A stretch of 42,391 nucleotides of DNA from Clostridia bacterium (GTDB lineage Bacteria; Bacillota; Clostridia; Oscillospirales; Acutalibacteraceae): the NCBI GenBank assembly GCA_017396895.1, contig JAFQKN010000040.1, forward strand, positions 1-42,391, written 5' to 3'. How positions within the stretch are numbered: the first letter of the stretch is position 1; every line of letters starts with the position of its first letter. Position numbers and translations under genes: made by a program. Below the pieces are notes generated by a model. It did not search any database. It was not told the DNA's origin and saw only the letters and a list, made by a program, of their open reading frames with translations. Shown piece after piece: positions 15,164-24,525 of the stretch.

Positions 15164-17896
15164 TTATTCTTGTATACTGCGCACAGCGTTTGGAAAGACA
15201 ATATATTCCGCGCCCCATTTTTCTGCGTATGCCTGCACACGCAGTGTACGGACGTCCGTATCTTCACCGTCCTGCGCAAACAGAGCGTTCATATCATTCA
15301 AATTGTCCCCCAAGACCATGGAAATTCTGTGCGGTGCAAGTTCCAATGAGGACAAAAATGCTTCACTGTCTCGCCCTCTTTCACCGGTTGCAACGCTACC
15401 GCCCGTTGCGATGCTGTCGAGCAGTTCCCCGTTGTCCGTGCCGTTGAACATCGGATCATGCAAAAGCAAAACGGCATCGGCACTGTAGTTCTTTGCCTTT
15501 TTATCACTGACGGGAAAACCGTGATCGGACAGGACACGAACGGTCAAATCGTAAGCCGTTCGGCCGAACACATCCGCAACGGATGCGCCGAGCACGTTGC
15601 CTTGTGCATCCTGATACCCTGTCTGCCCCGCATATCCGTCCTGCGTTGTTTTGATCGCAAGATCCGTGTGTGTGCAAACATAAAACACGGCAATGCCGTT
15701 TCGGATACATTGATTTACAAAATCGACCGCACCCGGCAACGCTTCGCATCTCTCGCTTTGCAGAAAATCATAAAAATCCTTATACGTCCGTTCATGCGCA
15801 CTGTTGAGCAGATCAGCGGCAAAAGCGTACGTATTGAGCAACGTACTGTCGATCTCACACACGACCGCCACACGGCGGCCGTCGCAGAACATCTGTCTTT
15901 TCCCGCCGACGGTTTTCCACGCATACCCCTCGGATGCGGCAGTTGCAAGTTCACAAAGTTCCTCTGCATTGCGTTCGGCAATGTTGAAACTTTGCAGGAT
16001 CAATGCCTGTGCTTCGGCACTCGTCTGCCATGCAAACGCCCCTGCCATGTATTCGTAAGCGGGATTGTCGGCATAGGAACTCCCGTTTTGTTGTTCTTCC
16101 TCCCCGTTGCGTCCGCTCATCAGCATTCCGCCGCCGAATCCGCATCCGAACAGCAACACTGCCGTCAACACGAAAGCAATGATTTTTTTTGCCTGCAAAG
16201 GATGTTTTTTCGGGACCGACAAAGGTGCTGACGGGACATCGGCAGAAGTGTCTGCATCGTCCTGCGTGCACACGGTATTGTTTTCGTCTTTGATCGCCCC
16301 CGTGCAGTGCGTGGAAATGTTGTAGGGCGCATCAAAAATATTATCGGTGATCTGTGCCTGCGCAAGATAGGCAAGGCGCAATGTATGCGTACCGAGCGTC
16401 GCTTCTTTGAAAGTATTGCCGCTGACGGTGAGTTTGCCGTGCACAAATGCGGTGCTGTTCTCATTGAGCACTTTCGGAGAATAGCGAATGACGGGGGAAT
16501 CGGTGTCTGTATGGGCATAATCACAGCCGATGACCTCGTTATTGCGGAAAATGATGTGCTTCGTATAACCCGATTCAAACCAGAAATTGCAATCGTCCTC
16601 CAACAGCAGAGCAGGGCCCCAAAGGTGATAAAAACGGTTGTTTTCAATAATCACCTCACCGCGGGTGGTGCAAAGAATACCTCGGCCTGCTGTCACTCCG
16701 AAATCACAGTTGCGCACGTACAGATTCGGTGTCCAGGTTGCATTTTCCACCACGTCTTTGTCAATTTCGATTTCGGGAAGTGCGCGGTCCAGATGCAGAA
16801 GAATATCGGTATCATTCAGTTTTTCCCATGCCGTGACGACCGTTTCCTCATAAGGGATAAGGGTATCCCATTTGATAAATTCAAGCGTATCGCCGCTTTC
16901 AAACGCTTGTATGCCCCATGTCTCGGCGTGCATAAAACGGACCGTTATGCGGCGTTTTTCGGCATCTGTGTCCACAACACGAAGATGTGTACCGTGGACG
17001 TTCACGTAGTCATCCTGCGCACCGTGTGCCTTACAGGAATCAAGCACCAGATCACCCTTGCACCCCGAAAACTGGAAAAAGTCGGCGGTACTTGCAATGG
17101 TTCTGCCTTCGGCAGGTGTAAAATCACAGTTACGGAATGTGACATTTTCGCAAAACTGCGAAACCATGCCCAAACCGTGCATAAATTTGACGCGCAGATC
17201 TTCAAAAGTGAGATCTTTGCAACGGTTGAACAAACCGCCCGTCTGATCGCGTACGATGTTGCGTGTCTGGAAAATGTGACCGGGCACGAAATCCGCATCG
17301 GGATTTTTCAACACAACGCGCACCGTGTGCTCGTCCGTCTGCTCGGCGGAAGTGAACGTAAGATCGGCACGAGGAAAATCTCTGCACTGTTCGGCAACGG
17401 GATCGTACACCTTGACATAACGGCGATCCGCCGCGGCACTGTTTTCCCAATAAGGCACACCGTCTGCGCCGTCCTCCCCCATCCAGATGAGTTCGTTTTC
17501 ACGTACGCAGAAACGGCAGTCGTCATGGATTCGCAGTTCGCACACGCCGTTTTCATTGGACAGAACCGTAAACTCCGTCATGGTCGGACAGGCATAATCC
17601 ACGGTCAGATTTTTAACGGTCACGTTCTCACAGCGGTCAAAAATGAACGGCGTCATTTTACCGTGCACAAGAACGGTGGCTGCGTTGCCGTCAATAACGA
17701 TGTTCTTTTTTGCGTGCAGATATATGGCGGCAAGCCGAGAACCTTGCGGATTTTCATGGATCTTTGCAGTGTTGGAACAAAACATTCCCGTCAACGCAAA
17801 GGCATCTTCCTGCCGAACATGATAAACTTTATTGTGTTCAAGCGTAATGCATTGCCCGTCCTGCACGTTTTCAAACAAGGCACACAGTTCACACAT
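15164..17896 (-). CDS. Beta-helix (GH110-like) / transmembrane / HAD acid-phosphatase fusion
   Basis: A 910-aa single frame with three parts. Residues 1 to about 545 form a right-handed parallel beta-helix with motifs (HGAQDDYVNVHGTH, NVTVKNLTVDY, RNCDFTPAEGR) reminiscent of GH110 alpha-1,3-galactosidases. A hydrophobic span near 566-592 (IIAFVLTAVLLFGCGFGGGM) follows a Ser/Pro/Asp linker. Residues about 665-905 are a HAD-superfamily domain of the class B/e(P4) acid-phosphatase type with LGDNLNDMNALF near 858-868. The first Asp of the nucleophile motif is E681 (CEIDSTLL), so phosphatase activity is doubtful. The start follows GAGGAG and there is no N-terminal signal peptide. A single mid-protein TM would leave the glycosidase-like part in the cytosol unless exported otherwise. 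It may be a true fusion or two genes joined by loss of a stop. Confidence 0.78.
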   Translation of the reverse strand: MCELCALFENVQDGQCITLEHNKVYHVRQEDAFALTGMFCSNTAKIHENPQGSRLAAIYLHAKKNIVIDGNAATVLVHGKMTPFIFDRCENVTVKNLTVDYACPTMTEFTVLSNENGVCELRIHDDCRFCVRENELIWMGEDGADGVPYWENSAAADRRYVKVYDPVAEQCRDFPRADLTFTSAEQTDEHTVRVVLKNPDADFVPGHIFQTRNIVRDQTGGLFNRCKDLTFEDLRVKFMHGLGMVSQFCENVTFRNCDFTPAEGRTIASTADFFQFSGCKGDLVLDSCKAHGAQDDYVNVHGTHLRVVDTDAEKRRITVRFMHAETWGIQAFESGDTLEFIKWDTLIPYEETVVTAWEKLNDTDILLHLDRALPEIEIDKDVVENATWTPNLYVRNCDFGVTAGRGILCTTRGEVIIENNRFYHLWGPALLLEDDCNFWFESGYTKHIIFRNNEVIGCDYAHTDTDSPVIRYSPKVLNENSTAFVHGKLTVSGNTFKEATLGTHTLRLAYLAQAQITDNIFDAPYNISTHCTGAIKDENNTVCTQDDADTSADVPSAPLSVPKKHPLQAKKIIAFVLTAVLLFGCGFGGGMLMSGRNGEEEQQNGSSYADNPAYEYMAGAFAWQTSAEAQALILQSFNIAERNAEELCELATAASEGYAWKTVGGKRQMFCDGRRVAVVCEIDSTLLNTYAFAADLLNSAHERTYKDFYDFLQSERCEALPGAVDFVNQCIRNGIAVFYVCTHTDLAIKTTQDGYAGQTGYQDAQGNVLGASVADVFGRTAYDLTVRVLSDHGFPVSDKKAKNYSADAVLLLHDPMFNGTDNGELLDSIATGGSVATGERGRDSEAFLSSLELAPHRISMVLGDNLNDMNALFAQDGEDTDVRTLRVQAYAEKWGAEYIVFPNAVRSIQE

Positions 17897-17960
17897 GGAG
17901 AAAACTCCTCTCGAATACTGAAAATAACTCTGAAATAAACGTATTTTATTATTATAAACT

Positions 17961-18018
17961 AAAAAAAACCTGCAGACAAGTGTTTTTGCACAGAAAAGCG
18001 CAAAAAAACAGTCTGCAG
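17961..18018 (-). terminator. Intrinsic terminator reading toward the minus strand
   Basis: On the minus strand, CTGCAGAC (18018-18011) pairs with GTCTGCAG (17977-17970), with an inner TGTTTTTTTGC/GCAAAAACA extension, and is followed by eight T (17968-17961). It would end transcripts coming from the GH43 gene at 18442. Confidence 0.75.
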
Positions 18019-18065
18019 AGAAAAAAGACGCAACAAATCATGCGATCATATTTTGTGCGTGCGTG

Positions 18066-18101
18066 AGGGCTGTGGAAATTCTTACGTTTTCTCACAGCCC
18101 T
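18066..18101. terminator. Second hairpin, terminator-like
   Basis: AGGGCTGTG (18066-18074) and CACAGCCCT (18093-18101) form a 9-bp stem. A pyrimidine-rich tract follows on the + strand and a purine-rich one on the other. Together with 17961-18018 it gives two hairpins in the 545-bp gap 17897-18441, and the rest of that gap is the repeat array at 18159-18328. Confidence 0.5.
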
Positions 18102-18158
18102 TCTCTCTTTCTTCTTAATACATTCTTCTTAATCTTTTTTCTTATATAATAGTATGTA

Positions 18159-18328
18159 CGGTTTGACAATCGGTTTGACAAAATGAAGCAATCGGTTTGA
18201 CAAACGGTTTGACAAAATGAAAAATCGGACAACCCGCAAAGCCTTTAGGGATGGGCTTTTCGGGACTTTTTCGGTTTGACAATCGGTTTGACAAAATAAA
18301 GAGATCGGTTTGACAAACGGTTTGACAA
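18159..18328 (+). repeat. Eight-copy paired 11-bp repeat array (CGGTTTGACAA)
   Basis: Exact copies of CGGTTTGACAA start at 18159, 18171, 18193, 18205, 18272, 18284, 18306 and 18318. They form four pairs; within each pair the starts are exactly 12 bp apart. Pairs 1-2 and 3-4 form two blocks of about 57 bp displaced by 113 bp. Each copy contains TTGACA. The sequence between the blocks has an AAGCC/GGGCTT-type palindrome. No protein-coding function is credible here. It lies in the gap after the minus-strand GH43 gene. Confidence 0.92.
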
Positions 18329-18441
18329 TCGCTCTTTTTTGAACAAAATGCAAAACCGTTTCGCTCAATCGCGAAAACCGACCTCGTTTCGTAAGAGGAC
18401 GCAACAGCGGACATCTTCTAAGCGGTTCGAGCACTGCAAAA

Positions 18442-19452
18442 TCAGAATACGGGAACACCGCAAATAAACTGCACCGGTTTTACGTGCGTCAGACGCGGTG
18501 CGTTGCCGAACTCTTTGTCACTTGTTGCATGATACACCATCTGCACACTGCCGTCGGACAGATACAGAAAAGAACAGTGTCCTGCATTGTAAACGTCCTG
18601 CATCGGTCGGTTCCGGAACACCGGCACGGGGCTTTTCAGCCAGTTGTCGGCAGACAAAACATCGTCACCGTTCAAAGTGAGCATCCCCATGCAATAGCCG
18701 CCCGAACTGAATCCGCTTGCGGAATACACGATGAACACATCCTCACCGTGATACAGCACGGCAGGGCCTTCGTTGACCGACCAACCCTGTTTTTCCCACG
18801 AGAACTGCGGCGAAGAAATGCACACGGCATTGTGTTTGCCGTTTTCATCGGTCGCAAGGGTGCAAGGATCGGACATTTCGGTGATGTAAAGATGCTGATT
18901 GCCCACATTCATATAAGCAGAACAGACGTAATACAGTTTGCCGTCCTTCTGCAGATAGGTGCCGTCGATATTGTTGAGTCCGTCGGGTGCCAGCATTCCC
19001 ATGAATTCATATTCACCGAACACGTCTTCGGTTTTACTTTTTAACACAAAACCGTAGCGGTAAAAGTCATCGTGTGCCATGTCGGTGTTTGCATCCGCCT
19101 GCGGCATCGTCCCGCGCGGTGCGGTGTTTGCATCAAATACGGCACAACTGAGAATATACCAGTTGTCCCCGATTTTGTGGAGTTCGGGTGCCCAGATCGC
19201 CCCCGTAATGCCGTCCGCGCCCGAACGATACACCGTTTTGCGTTCGAGAACGGCAACATCGTTATAATCGGCAATTTTACAGATATCCACACCGCCGCCC
19301 GTGGTATAGGTGTAGTAAAACGATCCGTCGGATTCCACGATGACGGGATCGCCGCCGTTTTCGGCGTCCACGGGAGCATCGGTCATTCCGATACGAAAGA
19401 CACCGAGCAAAGACAAAAGCGTAATCAACAGGGTTTTGAAAAACAGCAACAT
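18442..19452 (-). CDS. GH43 family glycosidase with N-terminal membrane/signal segment
   Basis: A 336-aa beta-propeller glycosidase, likely arabinofuranosidase/xylosidase-like. Residues 1-22 (MLLFFKTLLITLLSLLGVF) are a signal peptide or anchor, so it acts outside the membrane. The triad is visible: D35 (GGDPVIV), D163 (NIDGTYL) and E228 (NEGPAVL). WAPELHKIGDNWY and GHCSFL are further family motifs. The ATG follows AAAGGAGAG. It is not closely similar to the GH43 at 2547. It starts 33 bp after the small two-repeat gene and could be the last gene of the long minus-strand transcript. Specificity unknown. Confidence 0.88.
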   Translation of the reverse strand: MLLFFKTLLITLLSLLGVFRIGMTDAPVDAENGGDPVIVESDGSFYYTYTTGGGVDICKIADYNDVAVLERKTVYRSGADGITGAIWAPELHKIGDNWYILSCAVFDANTAPRGTMPQADANTDMAHDDFYRYGFVLKSKTEDVFGEYEFMGMLAPDGLNNIDGTYLQKDGKLYYVCSAYMNVGNQHLYITEMSDPCTLATDENGKHNAVCISSPQFSWEKQGWSVNEGPAVLYHGEDVFIVYSASGFSSGGYCMGMLTLNGDDVLSADNWLKSPVPVFRNRPMQDVYNAGHCSFLYLSDGSVQMVYHATSDKEFGNAPRLTHVKPVQFICGVPVF

Positions 19453-19485
19453 ATTATTTTCTCTCCTTTCCTTCCGATGGGCAGA

Positions 19486-20016
19486 TCAGGTTTGTTGCAA
19501 AAGGGCAAGCGCTTTTTGTAAGGTATCCGTCTGCGGCGGCAACACTCGGTAGGTGGATGCAAATTCTTCCGCTTGAATACCGTAAATATCCTGTGCGCCG
19601 TTGAGGATCAGCACGCCGCCTGCGGCAATGCACATTTCTTCACCCCACGGTGCTTCAAAACTGATATTTTCGTCAATGCGCACACCTGCAACAGGTTTTC
19701 CTTTGGACAAAAAACGACCAATCGTTTCACCATCGGGAATATATTTGTCACGAAAAACGGAATCCCTGACAACATAGCATTCCCCTGTCGGATTGGTAAC
19801 GATCCAATCGGGGTGCCCCGTTTCACGATCCGTTGCGATGCAGTTGACGGTTTCCTCCATTCCGTTTTGCATGACGGTGCGCACATACTGTCCGACCGTG
19901 CCGACTTTTGCGGTCACGGCACTCGTTTTTGCACACAAAAAGACGAAAAGCCTTTGCTGTGTGAGACCTTGCAGAACATAGTCTGCAATGCGGTCGATTT
20001 TCTTAAATTCGCTCAA
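19486..20016 (-). CDS. Small protein with two PGDYG-like repeats, function unknown
   Basis: A 176-aa soluble protein that I cannot assign with certainty. The start is TTG at 20016, supported by AAAAGGAGA at about 7-nt spacing. Two segments share a pattern: DWIVTNPTGECYVVRDSVF and, about 60 residues later, GVLILNGAQDIYGIQAEEF. Both end in F-x3-Y (FRDKY, FASTY), which resembles the uncharacterised PGDYG-type domain, here tandemly repeated. It begins 30 bp after the kinase gene and precedes the GH43 gene by 33 bp, so it is probably transcribed with the kinase cassette. It might bind a modified nucleotide or small ligand, but nothing in the sequence proves this. Confidence 0.6.
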   Translation of the reverse strand: MSEFKKIDRIADYVLQGLTQQRLFVFLCAKTSAVTAKVGTVGQYVRTVMQNGMEETVNCIATDRETGHPDWIVTNPTGECYVVRDSVFRDKYIPDGETIGRFLSKGKPVAGVRIDENISFEAPWGEEMCIAAGGVLILNGAQDIYGIQAEEFASTYRVLPPQTDTLQKALALLQQT

Positions 20017-20046
20017 CGCGCGTCTCCTTTTCTGTTTTGGTATATA

Positions 20047-23000
20047 TTATGTATTTTCAATGTGTTTGCGCATAAACTTTGCAACGGCGGCAATTTCATC
20101 CGCTTCATGCACGGTGTGTACTCCGAAATCTTCTTTTCCGCGCTGCATACAAACACCGTTTGCAAAATTCACACCGTCCGTTTTTCCAAGCAGATCCGCA
20201 ATGATAACGGCTTTGGTGTTGATGCCGAAGTTTCTGGCACAGGCATAAAGTTTGGAATAAAACAACGGCGTAAGTTCGGTTCTTGCTTTGATCTCACACA
20301 ATTGCGTGTTCATACCTTTGACGGCGATCAGATCCAATTCGTGCGTGGGTACGGAGTGTGCACCGGCACATCTGTGCACTTCAACACCGGTACGGACATC
20401 ATCATAATAGCCGCTTCTGAGCAATTCATAATATACGTATAACTCCAGCAGATTTCCTTCGTTTGTCAAAAGATCTTTGATGGATTGCGAACAGAAGGTA
20501 AAAGAGATATAGTCCTTGTTGCAGGTGTTGTCAGCATGCACGTGGGTAAAATTAAGAAGAAATCCGTCATCTTTCAGCTTATACAAAAAATCACGCATGA
20601 TAACATTTTCGGGCAATGCTTTGTCACGCTTTTCTTTCGGCTCATTCACAAACGGCATAAACGGCATTTCCACTTTTTTCATGCAAAGTGATTGGCAATA
20701 GAAAAAGATGATGTTGCCTTTGGTGATGGCAGTGAATTGCGATGCATCCATAAGTTTATGCGGTTCACTGAGAATGGCGGTAATGACTTTTGCTGTTTGA
20801 TTGGAACAAACAAGATTGATCTTGAGCATGACCGATGTGCAATCTTCTATGAAAGACCGTTCATCCAACAAACAGTACGGTTCGTTTTTCAGGATCGTAA
20901 ACAGTTTTACAAGTGTCGCTTTACAAAAAGCAGGCGCATAAAACGAGAACTTATTTTTGGGATAGCGTTGGTTCTGTTCGTAATTCAAAAAACCGAGTTG
21001 ATCGATGCGCAGTGCTTCTTTTTTAAGTTCGGCACAAAGTTTTTTCCATGCTGCGGTGTAAAGCAGATGTTCCTCCGGCGTCGTGCCTTTTCTGTAGTAG
21101 TCTTCCCAGAATTTTTTGTAAAAATTCAACATTTCCGGCTCATGGCTCACACACAGGCACCCCTGTGTAGCAAACAGATCTTCCACGTTCAGATGCACGT
21201 GAAACGGAAGATAGTCAAGCCACGCACAACGCTCATCCGGTTCAAATTTACCCGATGCGGAATCAAATGCATAAGTCGGAACCGAAGAACAAAGCACATC
21301 CAGCCAACCGCTGATGCGTGTTTTATTGCGTTCAATGAGCGAAAACGGTGTCGCACTGCCGTTGACCGCATTGAGATATTCACGCAGATTCTGCATGGTC
21401 TGCCTTGAATCGGAGGCTTCAATGACGATACCCGAAACGATGCGGTCGGAACAATCGCAAAGATCCTGCGCGATCCGTTCGGCCTGCGCACGACGGTTTT
21501 CATCAGCAGTCAAAACGGCGCAGATGCGTGTCTGCAAATTGTGGCTGTCCATGATGCAGGCAATGTATTTCATGAGTTCAACAGCCAGTTTTCCGTCCTT
21601 TTCAACATCCTCAAGATCGATCAGATACGTCACGTAAGAAGGGTTGAGCATCAGACAGGACGCAACGTTTTCAAAGCGATTTTCCCTCGTCATTTCAAAC
21701 GGAATACAAATGCGAAGAGAGGTAGAATAATTGAGGATAAAGGGCATATTGCCGATCAGTTCATAGTCTTTGTTTTTGAAATCGGCATACTCGTTGGCAA
21801 GACAGATGGGCGTGAACAGTTTATCCAGTTCATCGAGCTTTTTCTTTGCCTGCTTGCCGTATTGCGCATCCGCCTGCAAAATGCTCAACAACCGCATTCG
21901 GTAATGCGCATAGATCCTTGCGTTGGTTGCAATGTTTTCCTGCGGATTCTGCAAAACATCACACAAAGCCGTATAATAGGAACTGAACAAAGCCAATGCC
22001 TGTGCATTGCCCGTCAGTACGGTCTGCAGATCGCCTGCCACCTCATTGATCTGAGCCAGATCAACCGACAGTGCATTCTTTTTCAGTGCGCGGTGCAAGC
22101 GGACGGACATTTTATCCAGATCATCCAAATTATGAAACGCATCCGTTTCTTCCAGGTCGGGACGGTCCCACTGCTGTGTGCTGTACCATACGCTCTCTTT
22201 CAGAGAACGCCCCGCCTTGCTCGGCACGATGCACGGATGTCTGCGATTTCTCACATCTTTGGTTGCAGTTTTTAACTGTCCGTATTCTTCCGCTTTCATG
22301 CCCACCCATCCGTTGCACACAGCGTTTACAACCCAACGGCGGTGCTCGTAAAGGGCAAGTTCTTCCGTCCAGGTGCCGTTTTCGCACGGTTCAGACAGTT
22401 TTTCAATCAGCGTATGCGTAATTTTGGCAAGTTTGTTTTTATCCAATTCAATCCCCATGCTGTGCAGTTTATACTTCAGAGACAACACATTTGACAGGGA
22501 ACTGTTAAATTTATATGCGGCACGAAAACGGGCGCGCTCTTTTTTCAGATCAACATTGCCCTCTCCCTTCCAGATGAGATGCGTGTTGAATGCCATGCGT
22601 TTGAGAAATGCATAGTCAGCATGGGAAACGAGCACGTTTTCAACCTGTACGGGATGCAGGCAGGCAGGAAGCGATTCATATTTTTTATGCCCCGAGGTCT
22701 TTCTTTTTTCATACACTACATAATTGACAAGCGGTTTGTTGCGGTTGATCTTTTTTGCCGATAAAATACCGCTTGACTCTGCCAGTTCGATTGCAAGGCG
22801 GCGATTGAGGCCCGTTGCCCCCAAAGCAATAAAGACGTATGCAAACGGATCAAACGGATCCCCCAACACGGCCTTGATCTTATCCGCATTTTCTCCGCGA
22901 TCGGAAAAGCCTTTCTCATCGATCGTCAGAAAACGGATATTGCCGTAGGGTTCTTCGGATGCGGGAACACCGTTGAGGGTAAAAAAGCGGGTAAAATCGG

Positions 23001-24525
23001 GACGCAATGCCAAAAACCGTGTCTCATCCTCTTTTTGATGCGTAATGACGGTAATATTGAGATTGCAGTTCCTGACCTGCGACATCTCAAAGGCGATGTC
23101 AATGAAGCGTTGTGCGTATGCGCCGCAACCCAGAACCAAAACGTCTACGATCCCGTTTTTCTCATACTCATACAGCGGATAATCATACAGCAAACACTGC
23201 ATAGCCCCCGTTGCTCCCGTATCCACGGCATCATCCCAATAATCCTCGCGTGCAACGACCTGCGACACGACGGTCATGTTTTCGTCAGTCGTGGCTTCTT
23301 TGCCGATTTCCGCTTCCAGATTCTTCAGCAATTTTTCCGCACATTCAATAAACTCTGAAACAGACACAAAAGGCTCATGTTTGCTTGTGTTTTCTCCGCG
23401 CACAAGGCTGCCCTTGAGCAACTGCGTCAGAAGATCGTGCATACGTGCCTGGCTGTTGATCTCCGACCAGCGGAACAAAGCAGATTCCGCAACGCGGCTG
23501 TCAATTTCGTCGAACAAACTGTCACGGTACAGCCTGTCCTGCCTTTCAAGTTCGATCGCCTCATCCGTGTCCCCCGCTGTTTCTGGAAATACAACGGAAT
23601 AGTACAGCGTAGCACCCAAGGAGTACAGATCGCACGCATTGGTAGGTTTGAAATGCGCGGGATCCATTTCGGGCGCACGAAAACCGTCCGTGCCTGCATA
23701 ACGGCACAGAGAATCCCCGATCGAATACACCGCATTCAGGTCAAACAGTGAAATGCTTTCGGGCAAAGCACGGCCGAAACTCAGGCGAATACCGAAATTG
23801 GACGGTTTGATATCAAGATGCAACAACTGTTCATCGTGAAAAGCTTTGATGCCGCGGGCAAGACTGGTAACCGTTTTGAGTACGGTATAAAAATGATATG
23901 CAAGCGTGCGGTTGGTTTTATCGCATTCATCGATGCTTTTGCGCACGAAATCCCGCATCATAGTCAGATAATCCTCAAAACTGACAAGCGTATTTTCACC
24001 TTCCGTCCAGATGTAATACGTAAAATTTTGCGGATCCTCCTGCGGAGCAATTCCCTTGTAGATAAAATAAGGGGCTATGAAATTCTCCAGTTCCGTCCTT
24101 TTGTTGCGCACCGTATTGACGGTTGTTTTATAGGTTTGGTAAAAAGCATCTCGCGCAAGATAAAAGTAAAACGCCCTTGAGGGTTTTGTGCGCAATTGTG
24201 CGCAGACCGTTGAGCCGATATCGGTTTCGCGTCCGAGATCAAACGCACAGTGCTGATCAAATGCGTGTGCTTGCCTGTTTGTTTCTTCGCTTTGCGCATC
24301 GTCCTTCTTTGCACAATCCAGCGGATAAAACTCTTTGAGCGTTCCGCGCACATAGCGGTCTTCACCCGTCATGCGTTTTGCTTTATAACAAATGCACGAG
24401 CCGCCGGCGTTCATCACTTCTTCGATCTGAAAGTTTTGCGGATGATTTTGTTCATCCAGAAGTTGTATGGTATCATGCAACGGCACACGTCCGGCCAAAA
24501 CCGATTTCAGTTGTTCTTTATTCAT
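20047..24525 (-). CDS. Multidomain protein kinase - Rossmann - RyR - PD-(D/E)XK nuclease
   Basis: A 1492-aa protein. The ATG at 24525 is chosen because GGGAGGAT stands 6 nt upstream. Residues about 30-400 are a Ser/Thr-kinase-like domain: K64 (TLKEFYP), catalytic loop H236-L-D238-I-K240-P-S-N243, a DLN motif at 262-264 in place of DFG, and GTDGFRAPEM. About 455-640 is a Rossmann/TrkA-N-like region (LVLGCGAYAQRF). Near 725-745 the motif LYEHRRWVVNAVCNGW identifies an RyR-type domain. The C-terminus has a PD-(D/E)XK nuclease pattern: E1361 (GNLLELYVYY), D1398 (HELDLIAV), E1411-I-K1413. It overlaps the PP2C gene by 8 bp, so a kinase and its opposing phosphatase are co-translated. A regulator with nuclease effector, possibly antiphage or stress-related, is inferred. 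Confidence 0.82.
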   Translation of the reverse strand: MNKEQLKSVLAGRVPLHDTIQLLDEQNHPQNFQIEEVMNAGGSCICYKAKRMTGEDRYVRGTLKEFYPLDCAKKDDAQSEETNRQAHAFDQHCAFDLGRETDIGSTVCAQLRTKPSRAFYFYLARDAFYQTYKTTVNTVRNKRTELENFIAPYFIYKGIAPQEDPQNFTYYIWTEGENTLVSFEDYLTMMRDFVRKSIDECDKTNRTLAYHFYTVLKTVTSLARGIKAFHDEQLLHLDIKPSNFGIRLSFGRALPESISLFDLNAVYSIGDSLCRYAGTDGFRAPEMDPAHFKPTNACDLYSLGATLYYSVVFPETAGDTDEAIELERQDRLYRDSLFDEIDSRVAESALFRWSEINSQARMHDLLTQLLKGSLVRGENTSKHEPFVSVSEFIECAEKLLKNLEAEIGKEATTDENMTVVSQVVAREDYWDDAVDTGATGAMQCLLYDYPLYEYEKNGIVDVLVLGCGAYAQRFIDIAFEMSQVRNCNLNITVITHQKEDETRFLALRPDFTRFFTLNGVPASEEPYGNIRFLTIDEKGFSDRGENADKIKAVLGDPFDPFAYVFIALGATGLNRRLAIELAESSGILSAKKINRNKPLVNYVVYEKRKTSGHKKYESLPACLHPVQVENVLVSHADYAFLKRMAFNTHLIWKGEGNVDLKKERARFRAAYKFNSSLSNVLSLKYKLHSMGIELDKNKLAKITHTLIEKLSEPCENGTWTEELALYEHRRWVVNAVCNGWVGMKAEEYGQLKTATKDVRNRRHPCIVPSKAGRSLKESVWYSTQQWDRPDLEETDAFHNLDDLDKMSVRLHRALKKNALSVDLAQINEVAGDLQTVLTGNAQALALFSSYYTALCDVLQNPQENIATNARIYAHYRMRLLSILQADAQYGKQAKKKLDELDKLFTPICLANEYADFKNKDYELIGNMPFILNYSTSLRICIPFEMTRENRFENVASCLMLNPSYVTYLIDLEDVEKDGKLAVELMKYIACIMDSHNLQTRICAVLTADENRRAQAERIAQDLCDCSDRIVSGIVIEASDSRQTMQNLREYLNAVNGSATPFSLIERNKTRISGWLDVLCSSVPTYAFDSASGKFEPDERCAWLDYLPFHVHLNVEDLFATQGCLCVSHEPEMLNFYKKFWEDYYRKGTTPEEHLLYTAAWKKLCAELKKEALRIDQLGFLNYEQNQRYPKNKFSFYAPAFCKATLVKLFTILKNEPYCLLDERSFIEDCTSVMLKINLVCSNQTAKVITAILSEPHKLMDASQFTAITKGNIIFFYCQSLCMKKVEMPFMPFVNEPKEKRDKALPENVIMRDFLYKLKDDGFLLNFTHVHADNTCNKDYISFTFCSQSIKDLLTNEGNLLELYVYYELLRSGYYDDVRTGVEVHRCAGAHSVPTHELDLIAVKGMNTQLCEIKARTELTPLFYSKLYACARNFGINTKAVIIADLLGKTDGVNFANGVCMQRGKEDFGVHTVHEADEIAAVAKFMRKHIENT

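Noticed and set aside
16307..17938. 543-aa + strand open frame
   Set aside because: It is antisense to the beta-helix/HAD gene, has no ribosome binding site and no recognisable motifs, while the minus strand has clear domains.
18159..18328. CRISPR array
   Set aside because: The repeat is only 11 bp, spacers of 1-56 bp are irregular and themselves repeated, and no cas genes are near.
18129..18458. Minus-strand open frames of 90-109 aa over the repeat array
   Set aside because: They only translate the CGGTTTGACAA repeats (FVKPFVKP, CQTDCQT patterns), lack ribosome binding sites, and overlap the downstream end of the GH43 gene.
2547..19452. The two GH43 genes (2547 and 18442) as recent duplicates
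   Set aside because: Their sequences differ throughout, including motif context and the signal segment; only the general family is shared.
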